From Bdellovibrio sp. UBA4095 (GTDB taxonomy: Bacteria; Bdellovibrionota; Bdellovibrionia; Bdellovibrionales; Bdellovibrionaceae): DNA of 64,000 bases. The stretch lies in assembly GCA_002381805.1 (NCBI GenBank), contig DFXZ01000004.1, positions 310,001 through 374,000 of the forward strand, read 5' to 3'. Position 1 is the first letter of the stretch. Each line of letters begins with the position of its first letter. Below, piece by piece: positions 18,559 through 25,780 of this stretch. The position numbers and the translations under genes were made by a program. Under the pieces are notes generated by a model. That model made no database searches. It was not told where the DNA came from and saw nothing but the letters and a program-made list of their open reading frames with translations.

Positions 18559-20402
18559 GATTTCTCCTCACAGTGGCGCCAGAAGAGCCGTTGCCTTTGC
18601 GCTTGAGCCACAAACATCCTTAAGCCAGATTCGTAATTAGCGCCACAGGCCTGCGCATATTCTCGACCCATCGAATCTTCTTTATAGTTAAGATCAAAAA
18701 CCATAGAGGGTTGCCAAGATTGAGGTGGCATCATTGTTTGAGGCGCTCGTGGTGCCGCCCAAATCAAAATCTTTGGGCTCAGCCCAGCGACATCACAACC
18801 CTCGCGAGCCTGCCCCGTTCTTGCCGAGAACAGACTAGCATGCGGAAGCAATTTCTTAATCATTTCCAGAGTTCCTCCGCCTCCCCAGACAAAAATTTCC
18901 TTCTGTAGGGGAGCAATCATGCCTACGCCATCTATTAGCTCTGCAAAGCCATCTTCATCTGTTGAAGTACCCTGCCAAATATTATTCTTTTCATCAAAAT
19001 AAAGAGTATTAACTGCGTTAAGAGTGGAATGCTTTGTTAATTCAGCAGCCGCCTTTTTATGAGGGGCCGTGACCGCCGCATATCGCAATCCTAGATCTTG
19101 CAAGAATGGAATTGCTTGGCCCCACTCTTCTCTGCCGATTTCAATGGCAACGACAGGCATATTCTTTTTAAAGAAATAGTCCGAATGCTCAAGCGGAGTA
19201 AAACTATGATAGACCGGCGAACCCAGAACCGCCGCAAATGTTTGCGAAGGGCCCGTTGCCATCAACCACGACCACAAGCTGGGCTGATCGGCACTTGTTC
19301 CGTGACTCTCTCGCCAGAAATTAAGGACCTGCTTTCCTTTTTGGATAAGACGGTACCATGACCAGCGACCTGATGGTGAGCACGGTAAAAAGCTTCTCCG
19401 ATTCGACTCGGCCAGTTGCCACTGATGCCCAGCCGCCAGCTCGTGGAAGCCCTCAACAAGAGGGGCGTATTTCAAATGAGAAGCAAGATGACCGAACTTT
19501 GCGAGTTCTTCAAATCGATCTCGGTCATGCAGAGAAATTATCAACTTCTCTTTGCCGAGGGCCGCGGATATCTCGGAGGGATCCCCTAACTCGAGCGGCC
19601 AATCGACCCAGGCTACTCGCGACAGAAGAGACTTTCCTTCTTCGGCTTCTAACAGCCAGGGACTCTCTAGTTTTTTTCGACATGACAAAAGCAAAGTTTC
19701 GCCAGGCAGATCTGCGACGATCATTTGTAATTGCTCTGGCGTTAGCAAATCATCGCGCAGCTCAAAAAAGTCTACGCCACGATTTGCGAAGCGCTCTTTA
19801 AAAAGTTTCCATCTTTTTTCAGACAACAGAACTTCAGGCAATATCGTGATCGCGCCACCAATTTTATCCAATTGATGAGCTAGAATGGATTTCTCCACCG
19901 CCATGGCCCGATGATGATTATCAAAAATACCTTCTGGCATGAGATAAATCTCGTCTGCTCTCTCTTCAAAATGAGTTTCTCGAGTAATTGCTCTTTTGGA
20001 ATATTCATCTAGTGGTGAGACTTCGGCATTTAATCGCGGCCTATCTAAAAAAATACGTCCATCCAGATCGGTCGTCCTTTTTAACCAAACCACCCGCACC
20101 GATTCAGGTATTGACGAAACGTCAAAACCAGCACCAACGACGATATACATTTCCTGATGGGCCTTCTGTAAAGACTCTAGGAATAGCTGACGTTCCATTT
20201 CGCGGAAATAGGGCTCCCCATGCTCAAGGAAGAGTTCTCTTAACTTTTTTCCGGCTTTGTTTTCAATCTCTACATCAAGATCGACAAACTCTATTTCCCT
20301 GCCCGCCAGATAAAGCTGCAGGCGTTTCATCAACTCACTTTTACCTGTTCCGCGGTGACCAACGACAGCCGTAATCACGGTTGGATCCCCACTATGCTCC
20401 AA
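18555..20402 (-). CDS. aroKDE: Trifunctional shikimate kinase - 3-dehydroquinate dehydratase (type I) - shikimate dehydrogenase fusion
   Basis: One 615-residue frame covers three shikimate-pathway enzymes. Residues 1 to about 175 are shikimate kinase: P-loop GHRGTGKS (15-22), substrate Asp43, FREME with Arg67, and a lid RPRL; the usual GGG reads GAG. Residues about 185-365 resemble type I dehydroquinase: ELRDD (Glu214), SCR, catalytic-type His292 in ISLHDRD and Schiff-base-type Lys311. Residues about 388-615 are shikimate dehydrogenase: GSPVYHSFTPLEH, APHK (Lys449), NAVNT, STDEDGF (Asp482) and a late GLRMFVAQA. The N-terminal and C-terminal thirds are clear, the middle is more diverged. It overlaps aroA by 28 bases and aroC by four. 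The domain order matches the last three domains of fungal AROM. Confidence 0.9.
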   Translation of the reverse strand: MEHSGDPTVITAVVGHRGTGKSELMKRLQLYLAGREIEFVDLDVEIENKAGKKLRELFLEHGEPYFREMERQLFLESLQKAHQEMYIVVGAGFDVSSIPESVRVVWLKRTTDLDGRIFLDRPRLNAEVSPLDEYSKRAITRETHFEERADEIYLMPEGIFDNHHRAMAVEKSILAHQLDKIGGAITILPEVLLSEKRWKLFKERFANRGVDFFELRDDLLTPEQLQMIVADLPGETLLLSCRKKLESPWLLEAEEGKSLLSRVAWVDWPLELGDPSEISAALGKEKLIISLHDRDRFEELAKFGHLASHLKYAPLVEGFHELAAGHQWQLAESNRRSFLPCSPSGRWSWYRLIQKGKQVLNFWRESHGTSADQPSLWSWLMATGPSQTFAAVLGSPVYHSFTPLEHSDYFFKKNMPVVAIEIGREEWGQAIPFLQDLGLRYAAVTAPHKKAAAELTKHSTLNAVNTLYFDEKNNIWQGTSTDEDGFAELIDGVGMIAPLQKEIFVWGGGGTLEMIKKLLPHASLFSARTGQAREGCDVAGLSPKILIWAAPRAPQTMMPPQSWQPSMVFDLNYKEDSMGREYAQACGANYESGLRMFVAQAQRQRLFWRHCEEKS

Positions 20403-21550
20403 AACTCTGGAAAACTTTTATTGATTGCATGAGTATCCTCAATTTCTATCTGGTGTCCCTTGAGTTTCATAAGTACCGCCGCCATCACCATTCGATGATC
20501 ATGATCCGGGTTAAACTTTACAGCCTGCTTCATCACTTGCTGAGATTGCCCCTCGATGATCATCCCATCCGGCAGAGCCTGATGTTTGACCCCCAGGCGC
20601 TGAAAGAGATCTGATACTTTCTGAATACGATCAGACTCTTTAGCCGCCAAGTGAGGTGCGCCATAGAGGCGAGAGGTGCCATTCGCCCAACTGCAAAGAA
20701 CAGCCAAAACTGGAAACAGATCCGGCGACTGCGCGAGATCCCATTCAACTGCCCGCATATCAAGAGCTGGCATAACCTCTAAGATTGTTCCTTCCAAGCG
20801 AAATGGAATCTTCATCGTCTCAAATATTTTCAAGAAGACTTTATCTGGTTGATCAGTATCCTTGGGAAAGTTTGTGATGGCCACGGGACCATGAAGCGCC
20901 CCGATTGAAGCCACCGTAAAAGCAGAGCTAATATCTGCGTCGACATTATAAGTTTGATTCCGGAGTCGTTGACCTTTTGGGACAACGAAGATGCCATTTT
21001 TTTCAAAAATTTCTAAACCTAAAAATTTCAACATTTCTATGGTCAGAACGAAATAGCTTTCTGAAATTCTAGAGCCCACCAGCTCGAACTCGAGGTCAAA
21101 ATCCAGACCCCAACAATTTAGAACCAGTGCGGAAGCATACTGACTAGACTCAGAGGTATCGACTCTAATGGTGGTCACGGGCTTTTTCCAGCCGGTGCTA
21201 TTTAAATGAAGTGCTTCGTCTTTAAGTTCAACCTCAACCCCTAACTGCGCCAAGAGGTCACACAGACCGATCTGTGGACGCTCAAACAATCGTCGGGTTC
21301 CGGTGAGGACATGCAACCCCTTCATTCTGGAAGCCCGCAAAGCAAGAAAGCGCAATGTCGTGCCACCTTCTCCGCAGTTCAGCTGACTTGAGCCAGAAAG
21401 GCGGCTAAGACTTTCACGCATAAATCGAACATCATCACATTCAGAATGCCCACGAAGATGCAAATTTGGAAAATAGCTTTGAACAATTAGGGCACGATTA
21501 AAAACTGACTTGGAGCCGGGAATTTCGCCCCGGAAGAACCAGTCAGTCAT
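20375..21550 (-). CDS. aroA: 5-enolpyruvylshikimate-3-phosphate synthase AroA
   Basis: Transfers enolpyruvate from PEP to shikimate-3-phosphate. The 391 residues are somewhat short for the family but keep the expected motifs in order: PGSKSVFNRAL (Lys14), GEGGTTLRFL, ERPQIGLCDLL, SSQYASALVL, VDADISSAFTVAS, DLFPVLAVL, LAAKESDRI, HDHRMVMAA and NKSFPEFW. The segment usually reading GNAGTA reads GEGGTT, a difference in the region where herbicide-tolerant classes vary. It overlaps aroB by eight bases and the aroKDE fusion by 28. Confidence 0.95.
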   Translation of the reverse strand: MTDWFFRGEIPGSKSVFNRALIVQSYFPNLHLRGHSECDDVRFMRESLSRLSGSSQLNCGEGGTTLRFLALRASRMKGLHVLTGTRRLFERPQIGLCDLLAQLGVEVELKDEALHLNSTGWKKPVTTIRVDTSESSQYASALVLNCWGLDFDLEFELVGSRISESYFVLTIEMLKFLGLEIFEKNGIFVVPKGQRLRNQTYNVDADISSAFTVASIGALHGPVAITNFPKDTDQPDKVFLKIFETMKIPFRLEGTILEVMPALDMRAVEWDLAQSPDLFPVLAVLCSWANGTSRLYGAPHLAAKESDRIQKVSDLFQRLGVKHQALPDGMIIEGQSQQVMKQAVKFNPDHDHRMVMAAVLMKLKGHQIEIEDTHAINKSFPEFWSIVGIQP

Positions 21551-22595
21551 TCCATTCCTCTTCTTTCTGACGACAGATCTCTATGAGTAAATCATCAACA
21601 GTGACTTCCACAATAGTTGCTTTGCCCGGATTCTTCAGGAATACAAAACGCAGCTTGTGAGAGCTGGTTTTTTTCTTATCGCTTAATAGCAGGTTCTGCA
21701 TATTTTTAAGAAACTGCGCATTCGAAAAAAGGAGCTGGTCCCGGGAGGGAGATAACAGGTAAGCCATCACCGGATATGTCATAAGGGCATCATAGTCTTT
21801 ACGGGTCATCAGTTTTAAATGGACACCGTAACGTAAAGAAAAATCCAAACCATAATTGATAGCTATGCCGTGAGGCAGTTCATGATACACCTCGAGGGCA
21901 TGACCGACCGTATGCCCCAAATTTAGAAGGTGCCTGTGTCCCGTCTTCTCGAGTGGATCTTTATTTACAATCTTATATTTTTCTTGAATCGCCGACCGCA
22001 GGTATTTCCAGAGCAGGTCAGGGGTGACATTCTTTTCTTTGCTGAAACTCTTCCAAAAAGATCCCCCTGCAAGAAGTGCTATTTTTAGAAGTTCACCAAA
22101 TCCTTCGAATGACCGAGCTGACGGCTGAGAGAGCAAAAGAGATTTCACCAGGAAGATGTTATCCGCAGGATAAAAAGTGCCGATTTGATTTTTTGCAGAG
22201 CCAACATTGAGAGCCGTCTTTCCACCGTGAGCAGAGTCAATCGCTGCCAGCCACGTACTTGGGATCTGGATCAGCCTTACACCTCTTTTGAGAACGCTCG
22301 CAACGAATCCTCCAAAGTCTCCCACGCTCCCCCCCCCAACAACCACGACGGTTAAATTTCGGGATGAGCTTTTACGGCAGAGCGCGACAATTTTATGAAT
22401 GTGCAACGGAAACTCGTCCACAGATTTTAGTTTCTCACCTGCTGCGACAGGGTATCGCAAAGGGAACGACTTCAGCCAACTTTTGAATTCTGTGGAATAT
22501 TTCACTAACGATTCATCATAGACCAGCAGAATTTCACTTCCCAGTAAGGAAGGCTTTGGCAGTCGAGCAGTAAAGACCAACGAACTTTTTCTCAT
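21543..22595 (-). CDS. aroB: 3-dehydroquinate synthase AroB
   Basis: Cyclises DAHP to 3-dehydroquinate with NAD and a divalent metal. The 350 residues have the NAD-binding GGGSVGDFGGFVAS (87-100), PSTWLAAIDSAHGGKTALN, FGEL with metal ligand Glu168, LGHTVGHALE (His228) and HGIAINYG (His242). The common IPTTLLAQVDSSVGGK segment is altered to IPSTWLAAIDSAHGGK. The start codon overlaps the stop of the upstream coiled-coil gene as TAATG. It heads the aro series in AROM order. Confidence 0.95.
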   Translation of the reverse strand: MRKSSLVFTARLPKPSLLGSEILLVYDESLVKYSTEFKSWLKSFPLRYPVAAGEKLKSVDEFPLHIHKIVALCRKSSSRNLTVVVVGGGSVGDFGGFVASVLKRGVRLIQIPSTWLAAIDSAHGGKTALNVGSAKNQIGTFYPADNIFLVKSLLLSQPSARSFEGFGELLKIALLAGGSFWKSFSKEKNVTPDLLWKYLRSAIQEKYKIVNKDPLEKTGHRHLLNLGHTVGHALEVYHELPHGIAINYGLDFSLRYGVHLKLMTRKDYDALMTYPVMAYLLSPSRDQLLFSNAQFLKNMQNLLLSDKKKTSSHKLRFVFLKNPGKATIVEVTVDDLLIEICRQKEEEWND

Positions 22596-23002
22596 TAGTC
22601 TTGGAATTCTTCTTTGGCTTTTTTATATGAATCCGAAAGGGAATCCCATGCTCGATTCACACCTGTTTTCATTTCAGTCCATGCTTTGCCGCTGCTCTTT
22701 TTCAACTTGCCTAGGTCTTTGCTAAGAGCATCCTGCTTTTTTTCCAAAACGGCGATTTGTTCTCGCAAGCTTTTCTCGGTTTTTTCTGATTTCTCAGAAG
22801 CCGTTTTTTTGAGCTTCTTAATTTCCTCGTCCAGTTCTTTCATCTTCAGCTCCATGTCTTTTTGGAACTGTCTTCTTTGTTCATCAGAATAATCCGCCGC
22901 TGCGTTATAGGCCTCAGAGGTTTTCTGCTTCACTTCTTCTTTGGAGATGGCCATTGCCCAGGTACCCGCAAGAACTAGAATAATTGCGAACGTGAATTTC
23001 AT
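22595..23002 (-). CDS. Exported coiled-coil protein, 135 residues
   Basis: The first 18 residues form a signal peptide (MKFTFAIILVLAG...AMA). The rest is a highly charged Lys/Glu-rich helix with heptad-like hydrophobic spacing from about 40 to 105, so an extended coiled coil in the periplasm is expected. No enzyme motif is seen. It lies directly upstream of aroB and its stop overlaps the aroB start (TAATG), so it is very likely the first gene of the aro transcript. Its connection to aromatic synthesis is unclear. Ribosome site GGAGT is upstream of the start. Confidence 0.75.
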   Translation of the reverse strand: MKFTFAIILVLAGTWAMAISKEEVKQKTSEAYNAAADYSDEQRRQFQKDMELKMKELDEEIKKLKKTASEKSEKTEKSLREQIAVLEKKQDALSKDLGKLKKSSGKAWTEMKTGVNRAWDSLSDSYKKAKEEFQD

Positions 23003-23088
23003 TGTGCACTCCTATGGTGGAGTTCAGTTTATAACTTAGGGCTGTTTAACTTCAAGGTTATTGGAGGTCTTTAAAAGGAATGACGCTG

Positions 23089-23778
23089 TTAAGATAAGGA
23101 CCAGTCGATTTCCTGGATACCTTTAGATCTTAGGTAGTCATTGACCTGTGAAAAAGGTCTTGTTCCAAAAAAGCCTCTGTAAGCGGAGAGCGGTGATGGG
23201 TGTGGCGACTCCAACACAAAATGCTTGTTGCGATCGACAAATGAAGCTTTTTTCTGTGCGTAAGAACCCCACAATACGAAGACCAGATTTTCTTTCTCTT
23301 CATTTAGCAGATGAATAATCTTGTCTGTGAACTCTTCCCAACCAAGGCCTTCATGCGAAGCAGCCTGGCTTTCTCTCACAGTGAGGACAGCATTTAACAA
23401 CAACACTCCCTGCTCTGCCCATTTTACTAATGAGCCTGAATTTGGCGTTGCTATTCCGAGATCACTACTAAGCTCCTTAAAGATATTGCGCAAAGACGGA
23501 GGAAAGGGAACCCCCTCTTGAACCGAGAAACAAAGCCCATGAGCCTGTCCCGCCCCGTGATAGGGATCTTGACCTACAATAACGACCTTTACCTTTTCGA
23601 AGGGGGCCAAGTTCAACGCTGCAAAAGTGTCCTGAAGTGGTGGAAATACAGTCTGGCCTTTTTGATATTCCGATTTCAAAAAGTCTTGCAAACTCCGCAT
23701 TCGCTCCGATTGCAGTTCTTGTTGAAGGCGCTGCTTCCAAGATGAGTGTAGCTCTATTTCCACCAATTTGTTTTCCAT
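23089..23778 (-). CDS. ung: Uracil-DNA glycosylase (family 1)
   Basis: Excises uracil from DNA. From the start chosen here the protein is 229 residues, the normal size. The water-activating motif is VGQDPYHG, followed by FPPSLRNIFKEL, the uracil-specific LLLNAVLTVRE and the DNA-intercalating loop HPSPLSAYRGF. The frame is open for 33 more codons to 23877, but those residues are not family-like. Met at 23793 is a further option; no ribosome site decides between 23778 and 23793. The gene is divergent from the HPF-like gene. Confidence 0.95.
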   Translation of the reverse strand: MENKLVEIELHSSWKQRLQQELQSERMRSLQDFLKSEYQKGQTVFPPLQDTFAALNLAPFEKVKVVIVGQDPYHGAGQAHGLCFSVQEGVPFPPSLRNIFKELSSDLGIATPNSGSLVKWAEQGVLLLNAVLTVRESQAASHEGLGWEEFTDKIIHLLNEEKENLVFVLWGSYAQKKASFVDRNKHFVLESPHPSPLSAYRGFFGTRPFSQVNDYLRSKGIQEIDWSLS

Positions 23779-23890
23779 CTCAATCTGACACATGCTTTTA
23801 GTCCAGTTCAGGGATTCTAATTCAAACGTATTGGATATCAAAATTATTTTTCGTGCCTGCCCTTCTTGACCAGACAAATTTAAGTCCCAT

Positions 23891-23899
23891 TGTTACAAT
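23891..23899 (+). promoter_or_regulatory. Extended -10 promoter of the HPF-like gene
   Basis: TGTTACAAT fits the extended -10 pattern TGn-TATAAT with one mismatch and has no good -35 at 17 bases. It sits about 27 bases before the start codon, leaving a short leader that holds a strong AGGAGG ribosome site. Strong expression is expected. Confidence 0.5.
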
Positions 23900-23925
23900 A
23901 TATATAGAGGAAAAGGAGGCCAGCC

Positions 23926-24327
23926 ATGTCGACCCTTCTAAACCCCACAATCGAACTTATCGAGAAAAACCCAGAGGTTAAGTCTTATATTTACCAGCAG
24001 ATCGCTGAATTTGAAGGCTTTGTTACTCCACAAACGATCGTAACCGTGATGGCTCGAGACCCACGGAAACTTGCGCTTCAGTATGAAACAGAAGGCAAAG
24101 AGTTTAAAAAGTCTGAGCTGAAGAAACTTTATCGGATTGCCATTGTCCTGACCGAGGACGATACAAGTGTTGAAGCTGAAGGTGTCAGCCAGAATATTTA
24201 TCAGGCCATCAAGAACGCTAAAGACAACTTGATGAAAAAGCTTGTTGATATTCAAGACTCCGTCATCAGTCAACAAGACCGACTTGTCGAAATCAACCAA
24301 GCTTTACAAAATCCCACGATACATTAA
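23926..24327 (+). CDS. Probable ribosome hibernation (HPF/RaiA-like) protein
   Basis: A 133-residue soluble protein. The layout resembles the S30AE/HPF fold: an N-terminal helix (NPEVKSYIYQQIAEFEGF), strands with TIVTVMARD, then a long insert, a strand (YRIAIVLTEDD), the EAEGVSQNIYQAIKNAKDNLMKKL helix, which matches the typical EA..D.Y.AI..A...L..QL pattern, and a charged tail. The family match is by pattern only and the insert between strands is longer than usual. A near-consensus AGGAGG ribosome site and a promoter close to the start suggest high expression. It is followed by a strong terminator. If correct it would bind the 30S decoding centre and silence ribosomes in non-growing cells. 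Confidence 0.5.
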   Translation: MSTLLNPTIELIEKNPEVKSYIYQQIAEFEGFVTPQTIVTVMARDPRKLALQYETEGKEFKKSELKKLYRIAIVLTEDDTSVEAEGVSQNIYQAIKNAKDNLMKKLVDIQDSVISQQDRLVEINQALQNPTIH

Positions 24328-24330
24328 ACC

Positions 24331-24360
24331 AAAAGCCCTCTTGATTCACGAGAGGGCTTT
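24331..24360. terminator. Bidirectional rho-independent terminator
   Basis: Ten-base perfect arms AAAGCCCTCT (24332-24341) and AGAGGGCTTT (24351-24360) enclose a nine-base loop. A and T tracts on the two sides serve both the HPF-like gene and the convergent M14 peptidase gene. Confidence 0.85.
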
Positions 24361-24361
24361 A

Positions 24362-25312
24362 TTAGTGCTCGTCCTGAGCAACAGGCAGAAAGCCGGTCGG
24401 GCTTGATGCTGTCTCTTTGGTTTTTTTGCCAGCTTCCAAGTTTACTAAAGTTCCGATGATATCTTGCAGCTTCTCGAAAGGCTCTAAGTTAGGTGGCAAG
24501 TCCTCACGAAGCTCCATTGTGAGGACTGGAGTCTTGCGTTCGAACCACATAAAACGACCTAAGCTTCCTGGGTAATTCCCCAAAGAACGCCATGGCAAAT
24601 AATCGAATTTAGGTGGTCTTACTTTTGGTCCATCAAAATCCAGAACTTTCAAGGGAGTGTGTACCGAGACTATAAAGTCTGGTTGGAACTCTTGCATATG
24701 ATTCACAGTACACTTCGTTTCTGGCTCGCTACCGCCCTCATTTCCTGGAAACCGCCGCGGATTTGAGTTGGTCTTTTTCTTCCACGTGCTCAGCGCAGAT
24801 TCATTCCAATCTTTTGTTGGAAAATTTCGATTGATATCGATCTTATTAGCATTGGTTCTTGTCTTATATTTCACGCCGTCAGGATTCACCACTGGCACAA
24901 CTCTCCACGAGTTTCGCGGATCGATTCCTTCGAGTCTCTCCATCCAATAGCGACCGATGGTTCCCGCATGAGTTTCATCGCCGTGAATTAAACTGAACAC
25001 CAGAATTTTCTTAGCATGGGGCGACTGAGACAATTTATCGTAGTGATATATAGGACGACCTTCTGCACTTACGCACTCAGACCGCATTTGAACTTTTTCA
25101 CAGGCCTTCTTAAGCAGCTCATCATTCCAAACGCCAGGAAATTTCTTAAGATCGTTCACGCAACTCTCAAACAAACTTGTTTGCGACGCTGCGATCTCCG
25201 TGACTGCGGAAGGATTCGTTTTAATGACCTCAATAGACTCTGCCCCCAAAGCCGGAATCGCCACGAGCGAGAAAAGAGGAATCAGTCTTCTAATATGCTT
25301 TAAATTCTTCAC
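24362..25312 (-). CDS. Exported M14-family zinc carboxypeptidase (MpaA-like)
   Basis: A 316-residue metallopeptidase with a signal peptide (residues 1-23, ...AIPALG). The zinc site is His110 and Glu113 in IHGDETHAG and His218 in VSVHTP. The substrate carboxylate region is INRNFP (160-165) and the catalytic glutamate is Glu267 in TMELRE. This layout is closest to the short murein peptide amidases, which cut between D-Glu and diaminopimelate, rather than to pancreatic carboxypeptidases. Acting in the periplasm, it could trim the cell's own or prey peptidoglycan peptides; substrate is inferred. About 65 residues between signal peptide and catalytic domain are not family-like. Confidence 0.85.
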   Translation of the reverse strand: MKNLKHIRRLIPLFSLVAIPALGAESIEVIKTNPSAVTEIAASQTSLFESCVNDLKKFPGVWNDELLKKACEKVQMRSECVSAEGRPIYHYDKLSQSPHAKKILVFSLIHGDETHAGTIGRYWMERLEGIDPRNSWRVVPVVNPDGVKYKTRTNANKIDINRNFPTKDWNESALSTWKKKTNSNPRRFPGNEGGSEPETKCTVNHMQEFQPDFIVSVHTPLKVLDFDGPKVRPPKFDYLPWRSLGNYPGSLGRFMWFERKTPVLTMELREDLPPNLEPFEKLQDIIGTLVNLEAGKKTKETASSPTGFLPVAQDEH

Positions 25313-25463
25313 TACTTTATTATTCCCTAAATCTGCTCAGTCTCTCAAGGTGAGAAAGTGGCTTTTTTCTGCCCCAAACCGAGAATCCTTACAATTTGAC
25401 TAAAGTCCGGTGACTTTTCGTCCGTATAAACTCTGTGCCCTTTTAGCACGGGCGGAGGAAAGT

Positions 25464-25688
25464 ATGGTCAATAAAGGTGGTTTTAGTTTTGTCGCAATGT
25501 TGGTAATTAATCCCATTGTGATCCTGTTTTATCAAAACTGTTCTATGACGCCTGTGAGCCATGCCAAGAACACTCATCCGCCAGCACAGATTACACGTCA
25601 AGTTGCTTCCGAAGGGAAGACTGTGACCCTCGATACTGACAAAAAGGCCTGCCAGGGAAAGACTGAAGCCTGCACCTCTAAGGAGTGA
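25464..25688 (+). CDS. Small lipoprotein with a QNC lipobox
   Basis: A 74-residue protein starting MVNKGGFSF, with a hydrophobic stretch and then LFYQNCSM, where Cys26 is the likely lipidation site. The mature part is short, hydrophilic and contains two more cysteines near its end (KACQGKTEACTS). The start is set at 25464 by GGAGGAAAG immediately upstream; earlier in-frame codons lack a ribosome site. The asparagine before the cysteine is atypical, but two other proteins in this window share FQNC. Function unknown. Confidence 0.65.
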   Translation: MVNKGGFSFVAMLVINPIVILFYQNCSMTPVSHAKNTHPPAQITRQVASEGKTVTLDTDKKACQGKTEACTSKE

Positions 25689-25754
25689 GCTTCGCCGCTA
25701 GGCATTTAAAAATAATATCTGGACCTCCATTTTTATCTTTGACTTACATATTAT

Positions 25755-25765
25755 TTACACTGTAA
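25755..25765 (+). promoter_or_regulatory. LexA operator TTAC-ACT-GTAA
   Basis: A perfect palindrome TTAC-ACT-GTAA lies 15 bases before the lexA start. It matches TTACN3GTAA, the LexA site I recall from published B. bacteriovorus work. Extra half-sites TTAC at 25744-25747 and GTAA at 25774-25777 flank it by about one helical turn on each side. TTGACT at 25739-25744 is a plausible -35, so bound LexA would block RNA polymerase. The region indicates autoregulation. Confidence 0.85.
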
Positions 25766-25780
25766 GTTCCTATGTAAGTT

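Noticed and set aside
25390..25430. Sigma-28-like promoter (TAAAG, spacer, CCGTATAA) before the small lipoprotein gene
   Set aside because: The -10 part needs an inserted base to fit the consensus and there is no flagellar context, so it was not listed as a feature.
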